DNA of 56,029 bases from an uncultured Collinsella sp. (lineage in GTDB: Bacteria > Actinomycetota > Coriobacteriia > Coriobacteriales > Coriobacteriaceae). The notes beneath the pieces were generated by a model. It was not told the DNA's origin and ran no database searches. It saw only the letters and a program-made list of their open reading frames with translations. The position numbers were made by a program, and so were the translations under genes. Below, one piece after another: positions 52,196-56,029 of this stretch (the first letter of the stretch is position 1; every line of letters begins with the position of its first letter). The stretch spans positions 1 through 56,029 of the forward strand of contig CAUFRO010000012.1 in NCBI GenBank assembly GCA_959027945.1, given 5' to 3'.

Positions 52196-52287
52196 GCGCT
52201 GGAACGACGATAAATTGATTAATTTTCGACTTTTTTACAATTTGAAAACAGAAAGCCCCCAGTTAGGGGGCTTTTTCGTGGGTGGAT
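52196..52287. promoter_or_regulatory. Leader-side flank of the CRISPR array
   Basis: This AT-rich stretch (TAAATTGATTAATTTTCGACTT) lies between the tracrRNA and the first intact repeat on the cas-proximal side, so it is the probable leader where new spacers enter. A bidirectional hairpin AGCCCCC-AGTTA-GGGGGCT with T-runs (52254-52276) would end crRNA transcription coming from the right. Confidence 0.6.
52254..52276 (-). terminator. Terminator hairpin at the cas-proximal end of the array
   Basis: AGCCCCC pairs with GGGGGCT around AGTTA. TTTTTCG follows on the plus strand and TTTCTGTTTTC on the minus strand, so it can work in both directions. Confidence 0.7.
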
Positions 52288-52917
52288 ATTGTAACAGCTT
52301 GATAGATGGCAACGCGCTAGGGCCGTCGGGGTAGTACGTCTTGAACTGCGTTTATTGTAACAGCTTGATAGATGGCAACGCGCTAGGGCCATAGCGGACA
52401 CACTTTGTTCGAGGTGCCTATTGTAACAGCTTGATAGATGGCAACGCGCTAGGGCCAGTTGGAAAGAAGTATATCGGCGATATCTATTGTAACAGCTTGA
52501 TAGATGGCAACGCGCTAGGGCGCCGCCGCTTTTGACCGCGTTCTTGGACATATTCTAACAGCTTGATAGATGGCAAAGCGCTAGGGCCCACCATTATCGA
52601 TACGCTTGAGCTTGACCATTGTAACAGCTTGATAGATGGCAACGCGCTAGGGCCTATACGCTTAACGCTGCGCGAACGATTCGATTGTAACAGCTTGATA
52701 GATGGCAACGCGCTAGGGCCGGTGAATCTAGTTGCAAACTAACGTTAGTATTGTAACAGCTTGATAGATGGCAACGCGCTAGGGCGGTTGCCGCCTCAAC
52801 CAGCAAGTGAAACTAATTGTAACAGCTTGATAGATGGCAACGCGCTAGGGCTTTCGGGTGCGCTCCATTGTCGTCCTGTTGATTGTATCAGCTTGAGGAA
52901 TGGCAACGCGCTAGGAC
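52288..52917 (-). CRISPR. Type II-C CRISPR array: 10 repeats of 36 bp, 9 spacers of 30 bp
   Basis: Repeats start at 52288 and every 66 bases to 52882. On the plus strand each begins ATTGTAACAGCTTGATAG and ends CAACGCGCTAGGGC. Repeat 5 (52552) has two changes, and the last (52882-52917) is degenerate at several positions. All nine spacers are exactly 30 bases and different. The tracrRNA anti-repeat shows that the crRNA is read from the minus strand, starting GCCCTAGCGC and ending CTGTTACAAT. The degenerate repeat is therefore at the crRNA-5' end and the leader at the other end, an arrangement described for type II-C. Confidence 0.97.
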
Positions 52918-52928
52918 AAGCTGTCACC

Positions 52929-53351
52929 ATGGCCCACGCCTACCGCGTTAGGCTCAATGAGGAAATCAAAGCCAGGAAAAAGCGGCTGCGGGTCCTTCGC
53001 GCGGAGATGCAGCAGGATGGTGCCGCCCTCGAACAGCTGAAACGTGAGGTCGCGGAGTTCGAGCGTCAGTGCGGACGTATTGAAAAGGCCAAGCGCTGTC
53101 GCGTTGCTATGACCACCGTCGCCGCGACCGCGGCGGCCCTGTGCCGTGTGGACATGGCTGCCACGGATCAGGTTGATACCCGCGCCGAGATGGTCACCCA
53201 ATCCGACGAGCAAATCGCCGCACTTGACCTCAAGATTCGCCAGCTGCAGGACAGCTACATCGACCACGCGGCCTATCGCTGGTGTGTCCTAGGGTTCGTC
53301 CCGATCGTAGACGCGCGGTGGAAACCCGTCGCCTATAGCCATAGCGATTAG
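52929..53351 (+). CDS. Coiled-coil protein starting at the array end (140 aa)
   Basis: No family recognised. The first 60 residues form a coiled coil (LNEEIKARKKRLRVLRAEMQ, then LEQLKREVAEFERQ); a hydrophobic alanine-rich stretch (VAMTTVAATAAALCRV) and another amphipathic helix (IAALDLKIRQLQDSYI) follow. The C-terminus WCVLGFVPIVDARWKPVAY is more hydrophobic. The ATG is 12 bases after the degenerate terminal CRISPR repeat, and the only ribosome-site-like sequence, AGGA, lies in that repeat. A terminator follows at 53489. Confidence 0.6.
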   Translation: MAHAYRVRLNEEIKARKKRLRVLRAEMQQDGAALEQLKREVAEFERQCGRIEKAKRCRVAMTTVAATAAALCRVDMAATDQVDTRAEMVTQSDEQIAALDLKIRQLQDSYIDHAAYRWCVLGFVPIVDARWKPVAYSHSD

Positions 53352-53488
53352 ACCTAGTATTACTGCTCGAAACGGGACGTGCGCTATGAACCGGACCGCG
53401 CTAAAAAGCCGCAGAAAACGGAGCCGCGGGAGTACGACCGCCCGACGGAAGGCCCTACGACGGCCACCCTTGGTGATAAGCGTAAAAT

Positions 53489-53517
53489 AACGGGGAGGGT
53501 CAAAAACCCTCCCCGTT
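53489..53517. terminator. Bidirectional terminator
   Basis: AACGGGGAGGGT and ACCCTCCCCGTT pair over 12 bases around CAAAA. A-rich and T-rich flanks allow it to serve the plus-strand coiled-coil gene and the minus-strand relBE unit. Confidence 0.85.
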
Positions 53518-53538
53518 TCGTTAGCGGTGTCGACCAGC

Positions 53539-53810
53539 CTACCTGCGAGTCCTGTAGACCTTGCTTCGGTGGTCAACATCGACAACAAGGATGACGAGAA
53601 CATCGTCCTCGATATCGGCGACCATCCGATAGCCACCGACCCTATAGCGCCAGAGACCTGACTTGTTCTCGGTCAATCCCTTTCCATGCTTCTCGGGTCT
53701 TCGAGCTGCGAAATCTCATGAAGTTTCGCCACGATCCTCCTGGCGATCTGCTTGTCCAGCTTCCTCATCGAGCGCTGGACGACCTTGTCGACCTCAATTC
53801 GCCAGGTCAA
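53539..53810 (-). pseudogene. Frameshifted RelE-family toxin
   Basis: Starting with TTG overlapping the antitoxin end, the frame reads LTWRIEVDKVVQRSMRKLDK, then QIARRIVAKLHEISQLEDPRS and stops soon after at GATTGA. In the next frame the family pattern continues: HGKGLTENKSGLWRYRVGGY, RMVADIEDDVLVILVVDVDH and RSKVYRTRR. One base missing near 53693 (AGC-AT instead of AGC-CAT) explains the break. The toxin is therefore probably inactive unless rescued by frameshifting or a sequencing error. Confidence 0.8.
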
Positions 53811-54030
53811 GGCTTTCCTCCAGCTCGTCGAGCGTCACTGTCCCAAGCCTACCAGCCCGGTAATCCTCGACCTTCTTCAATAGTCCGTACTCGCACTCAA
53901 GCCTGTCAATCTCGGCAGCGAGTGCTTCTGTCATGTAGAAAGTCTTCGTGCGTCCCGTTGATTTCGCCAAACGGTCGTACCTGATTGCTAAGTCCTCGGG
54001 TAGGCTCAATGTCGCGGTAGCAGTTGCCAT
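53794..54030 (-). CDS. RelB/DinJ-like ribbon-helix-helix antitoxin (78 aa)
   Basis: MATATATLSLPEDLAIRYDR followed by LAKSTGRTKTFYMTEALAAE is a ribbon-helix-helix DNA-binding domain; the C-terminal part ADY-like helix (KKVEDYRAGRLGTVTLDELE) is the toxin-binding segment of RelB antitoxins. GGGAGGTGCGTC precedes the ATG at 54030. The toxin gene behind it is frameshifted. A palindrome at 54058-54076 upstream is a likely operator. Confidence 0.85.
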   Translation of the reverse strand: MATATATLSLPEDLAIRYDRLAKSTGRTKTFYMTEALAAEIDRLECEYGLLKKVEDYRAGRLGTVTLDELEESLDLAN

Positions 54031-54057
54031 GACGCACCTCCCAATCACTCGTATAAC

Positions 54058-54076
54058 GTGCTTTACTATCTAGCAC
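54058..54076. promoter_or_regulatory. Probable RelB operator
   Basis: GTGCT-TTACTATCT-AGCAC is an inverted repeat 28 bases upstream of the antitoxin start. On the minus strand TTATAC lies beside it as a possible -10 box. RelB proteins repress their own promoter, so autoregulation is likely. Confidence 0.5.
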
Positions 54077-54334
54077 ATCGCTTGCCGCAGGGGTGTACAA
54101 CAATAACTATATTGACAATATGCGTCGTGTGAAGGCAGGGCCTTAGCCCTCGGGGGCGTCTGGTTGAAAATGAACAATAAAAGACGGCACTCGGTTGATG
54201 TCACCCATCTTGAATCGCCAATCTTGCAAGAAACATAGAGAACCGGGGAGGGTCAGTCGTTCTGATAGAATCGCCCTCGCTGTCGGCAGCCCTCGTGCCG
54301 GGCAGAGCCCTCCATTCGATGGGAGGTGATGCCC

Positions 54335-54523
54335 ATGACCGATTTCACCGAGCTCGTGAAGCTCCTGACCGCTATGGTCTCGCTCCTCACGGCTATCGTC
54401 GGCCTTTCCAAGGCACTCAAGCAGGGTTCGAAGCCCAAAAGACGATATGAGAAAGCCATTGGAGCCGCCTCCCCCGCGGCGCAGCTTCTTTCCGCGGGCT
54501 CGGGGTGCCACAATGGGCTTTGA
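54335..54523 (+). CDS. Small hydrophobic peptide (62 aa)
   Basis: MTDFTELVKLLTAMVSLLTA followed by IVGLSKALKQGSKPKRR is one hydrophobic helix with a basic flank, like type I toxin or small membrane peptides. GGGAGG lies eight bases before ATG 54335. It ends 51 bases before the transposase start. Whether it belongs to the insertion sequence or to the host flank is unclear. No function can be claimed. Confidence 0.45.
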   Translation: MTDFTELVKLLTAMVSLLTAIVGLSKALKQGSKPKRRYEKAIGAASPAAQLLSAGSGCHNGL

Positions 54524-54574
54524 GTATCGGCCCGTGCGGTAGCCCTTACCGCACCTGCGGGGAGGAGGCTTCCC

Positions 54575-55684
54575 ATGCCCCATGTTACCTCCATCGGCCT
54601 GGACGTCCACGCGCGATCGGTCGCCGCCGCGGCGTTCAACCCCTTCACCGGCGAGGTGGTGCGCCGCAGCTTCGGCACCGACGCCTCCGAGATCGCGGAG
54701 TGGGCCCTCGGCTTCGAGGACCCGAGGGCGTGCTACGAGAGCGGCCCCACCGGGTTCCACATGGCGCGCGAGCTGCGCGCGCTCGGCCTCGACTGCGCCG
54801 TGGCCGCCGTCTCCAAGATGCAGAGGCCGGCGGCGGACGCCCGGCGCAAGAACGACCGGCGCGACGCCGAGTTCATCGCCCGCATGCTCGCCACCCACAA
54901 CATCGTCGAGGTCCCGCTGCCCGACATGGCGGTCGAGGCCGCCCGGGACCTCGACCGCGCCCTCGACGACGCGACCCGCGAGCTCCGCCGCTCGAGGCAG
55001 CGCCTCAACATGTTCCTGATCAGGCTGGGCCACGTCTGGGACGAGCGCAACGCCGACGGGGCGAGGAAGAAGGCCTGGACGAGGGCCCACTGGAGGTGGG
55101 TCTCGGAGATCAGGCTCGAGGGGCCGCAGCGCGACGCGCTGGAGTACTACGTCACGGCCGCCCGCTGCGCGGAGTCGGACAGGCGGCAGCTCGAGAGGAG
55201 GGTCGTCGCGCTGGCGGGCACCGACCGCTGGCGGGCGACGGTGGAGGCGCTGTCCTGCATCAAGGGGGTCGACACCCTGACGGCCTTCAGGCTCGCGGCG
55301 GAGGCCGGGTCCTTCAGCAGGTTCCGCTCGGCGCCGGCCTTCGCGAGCTGGTGCGGACTGACCCCGTCGGAGCACTCGAGCGGCGAGTCCGAGCGGCGCG
55401 GCGGGATAACCAAGGCCGGCAACGCGCTCGCGCGCACGGCGCTCATAGAGTCCGCATGGCACTACTCCACGTGCTCCCCGAGGCCAAAGGCCCCAGCCCC
55501 CGGCACCGACGTGCCCCCGGCGATACGCTCGAGGGCGGACGACTGCACCGCCAGGCTCCACCGCCGCCGCGAGGCGCTGGCCGCGGCGGGCAAGAGCGCG
55601 TGCAAGGCCAACGCCGCCGTGGCGCGCGAGCTCGCCTGCTGGGTCTGGGAGATCGGGTGCAGGTCTGAGGGGACCGTCCTCTAG
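54575..55684 (+). CDS. IS110-family transposase (369 aa)
   Basis: The N-terminal RuvC-like DEDD domain shows SIGLDVHARS (Asp), CYESGPTGFHMAREL (Glu) and RKNDRRDAEFIARML (two Asp). The C-terminal Transposase_20 domain contains AGSFSRFRSAPAFASWCGLT and the serine-bearing SGESERRGGITKAGN segment. Both domains needed for bridge-RNA-guided recombination are intact. GGGGAGGAGG precedes the ATG. Length is slightly short of the 400 typical residues but complete. Confidence 0.92.
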   Translation: MPHVTSIGLDVHARSVAAAAFNPFTGEVVRRSFGTDASEIAEWALGFEDPRACYESGPTGFHMARELRALGLDCAVAAVSKMQRPAADARRKNDRRDAEFIARMLATHNIVEVPLPDMAVEAARDLDRALDDATRELRRSRQRLNMFLIRLGHVWDERNADGARKKAWTRAHWRWVSEIRLEGPQRDALEYYVTAARCAESDRRQLERRVVALAGTDRWRATVEALSCIKGVDTLTAFRLAAEAGSFSRFRSAPAFASWCGLTPSEHSSGESERRGGITKAGNALARTALIESAWHYSTCSPRPKAPAPGTDVPPAIRSRADDCTARLHRRREALAAAGKSACKANAAVARELACWVWEIGCRSEGTVL

Positions 55685-55960
55685 CGGCCGGCTACAACCG
55701 ACTCCCGCCGGGAGGGCCCGCGCCTCGACGCATCGCCGGCGCGAGTTCACGACCTTTTTGATGGGCAGCCCCCGGGCCGCGCCCGACAAAAGACTGGATT
55801 CGTACGATAGCGCCGGACGGAGAATCGAAATGCGGTGGGGTGCGCGGACATACCGGGCTGACCGCCGGAAGCGCACCCGCAAGAGCCCGCGGATATTAGC
55901 TTGCCAGGCAAGCGTCGACTAAGCCATGCAGCGTGCGCGGGCTCTCCCGACGGGAAACGA
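55685..55960 (+). ncRNA. Structured 3' flank of the IS110 transposase, candidate bridge RNA
   Basis: There is no open frame. AGAGCCCGCG (55882-55891) pairs with CGCGGGCTCT (55936-55945) and encloses the hairpin GCTTGC-CAG-GCAAGC (55899-55913). Other GC-rich stems lie before it (CTCCCGCCGGGAG near 55700). IS110/IS1111 elements carry a bridge RNA in a terminal non-coding segment; whether this is it is inference. Confidence 0.4.
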
Positions 55961-55963
55961 AAA

Positions 55964-56029
55964 GGCTCTGTTAAACCAACATTGACATATAGGTGATGCC
56001 ACCGTGGTATAATAGCCGTAAGCACTACG
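55964..56029 (+). mobile_element. Possible left end of another insertion sequence
   Basis: The composition changes abruptly at GGCTCTGTTAAACCAACATT, which looks like a terminal inverted repeat of an insertion sequence. TTGACA (55982-55987) and TATAAT (56008-56013, preceded by TGG as an extended -10) would drive transcription to the right; their 20-base spacing is long. The window ends before any gene. Confidence 0.35.

Larger units (their letters stand above)
54535..55960 (+). mobile_element. IS110-family insertion sequence (approximate limits)
   Basis: The transposase gene (54575-55684) and about 275 bases of structured non-coding DNA behind it form the unit. IS110 elements lack clear inverted ends, so the limits are estimates. 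The right flank leads straight into what looks like another element's end at 55964. Confidence 0.6.

Noticed and set aside
52219..52708. Minus-strand frames with repeated ARCHLSSCYN or PSIKLLQ units
   Set aside because: The repeated peptides are translations of the CRISPR repeats, not a repeat protein.
53386..53490. Very basic 34-residue frame MNRTALKSRRKRSRGS...
   Set aside because: There is no ribosome site, the composition is only arginine/alanine-rich, and it lies in the 3' spacer before a terminator.
54143..55882. Long minus-strand frame (579 codons) over the IS110 transposase
   Set aside because: It is antisense to a clear transposase, arginine/proline-rich, and has no domain; it results from the high GC of the element.
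55882..55945. Cloverleaf-like fold considered as a tRNA
   Set aside because: It has no T-loop (GTTCRANY), no D-arm consensus and no anticodon loop of seven bases; it fits a structured element RNA better.

Overview
The window comes from a high-GC Actinobacterium of the class Coriobacteriia, most likely Collinsella or a close relative. This is an inference from codon and base composition, from the fused scpA-scpB-rluB-cmk-plsC-ispH-der-plsY-gpsA order, and from the type of conjugative element; no 16S gene is present. It falls into four parts.

(1) Positions 1-2540 are a decayed accessory zone. It holds small membrane or secreted proteins of unknown role, the 3' half of a DnaQ-type exonuclease gene, and the C-terminal remnant of a DUF6273 surface-protein gene. 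A secreted cysteine-containing protein and a 79-residue membrane protein form a two-gene unit.

(2) Positions 2541-20540 are ordinary chromosome, all on the minus strand. From upstream to downstream they run: tRNA-Ala(GGC), ABC-F ATPase, a small membrane protein, M50 protease, scpA, scpB, rluB-type pseudouridine synthase, cmk, plsC-like, ispH, a DUF512 radical-SAM protein, der, plsY, gpsA, rpe, a cysteine desulfurase, Nif3-like, a zinc-ribbon coiled-coil protein, coaBC, then tRNA-Pro(GGG). Most genes touch or overlap, so this is probably one or a few long operons for lipid, isoprenoid, CoA, chromosome-segregation and translation functions.

(3) From 20541 the mobile region starts. The 3' half of a tRNA-Ile2(CAT) gene occurs twice as a perfect 45-bp inverted repeat (20541-20585 and 21751-21795) around a two-gene cassette. 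From 22208 a plus-strand conjugation module follows: a ComM-like protein with a degenerate ATPase site, a DnaQ exonuclease, a DUF3801/PcfB-like protein, a VirD4-type coupling protein, a Maff2-like small protein, VirB6-, PrgI/VirB3- and VirB4-like proteins, a lysozyme/CHAP cell-wall hydrolase, regulators, an ArdC-like protein and a 2088-residue methyltransferase-helicase with a TnpV-like gene nested in another frame. No relaxase and no integrase is visible in the window.

(4) From 46817 to the end lies a complete compact type II-C CRISPR-Cas locus: cas9 (+), cas2 and cas1 (-, convergent to cas9), a tracrRNA that I place at about 52034-52187 (+), and an array of ten 36-bp repeats and nine 30-bp spacers (52288-52917). 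The anti-repeat fixes crRNA transcription on the minus strand. Every repeat, including the degenerate one at the crRNA-5' end, ends in an extended -10 box (TGNTANAAT), so each unit may carry its own promoter as in Neisseria type II-C. A coiled-coil gene starts directly at the degenerate terminal repeat. Then come a RelB antitoxin with a frameshifted RelE toxin, a small hydrophobic peptide, an IS110-family transposase with a structured 3' non-coding flank, and what looks like the start of another insertion sequence at the very edge.

The points most worth following up are the CRISPR-Cas9 locus sitting next to a conjugation module, the inverted tRNA-half repeats, the ComM-like protein and the nested TnpV-like gene.
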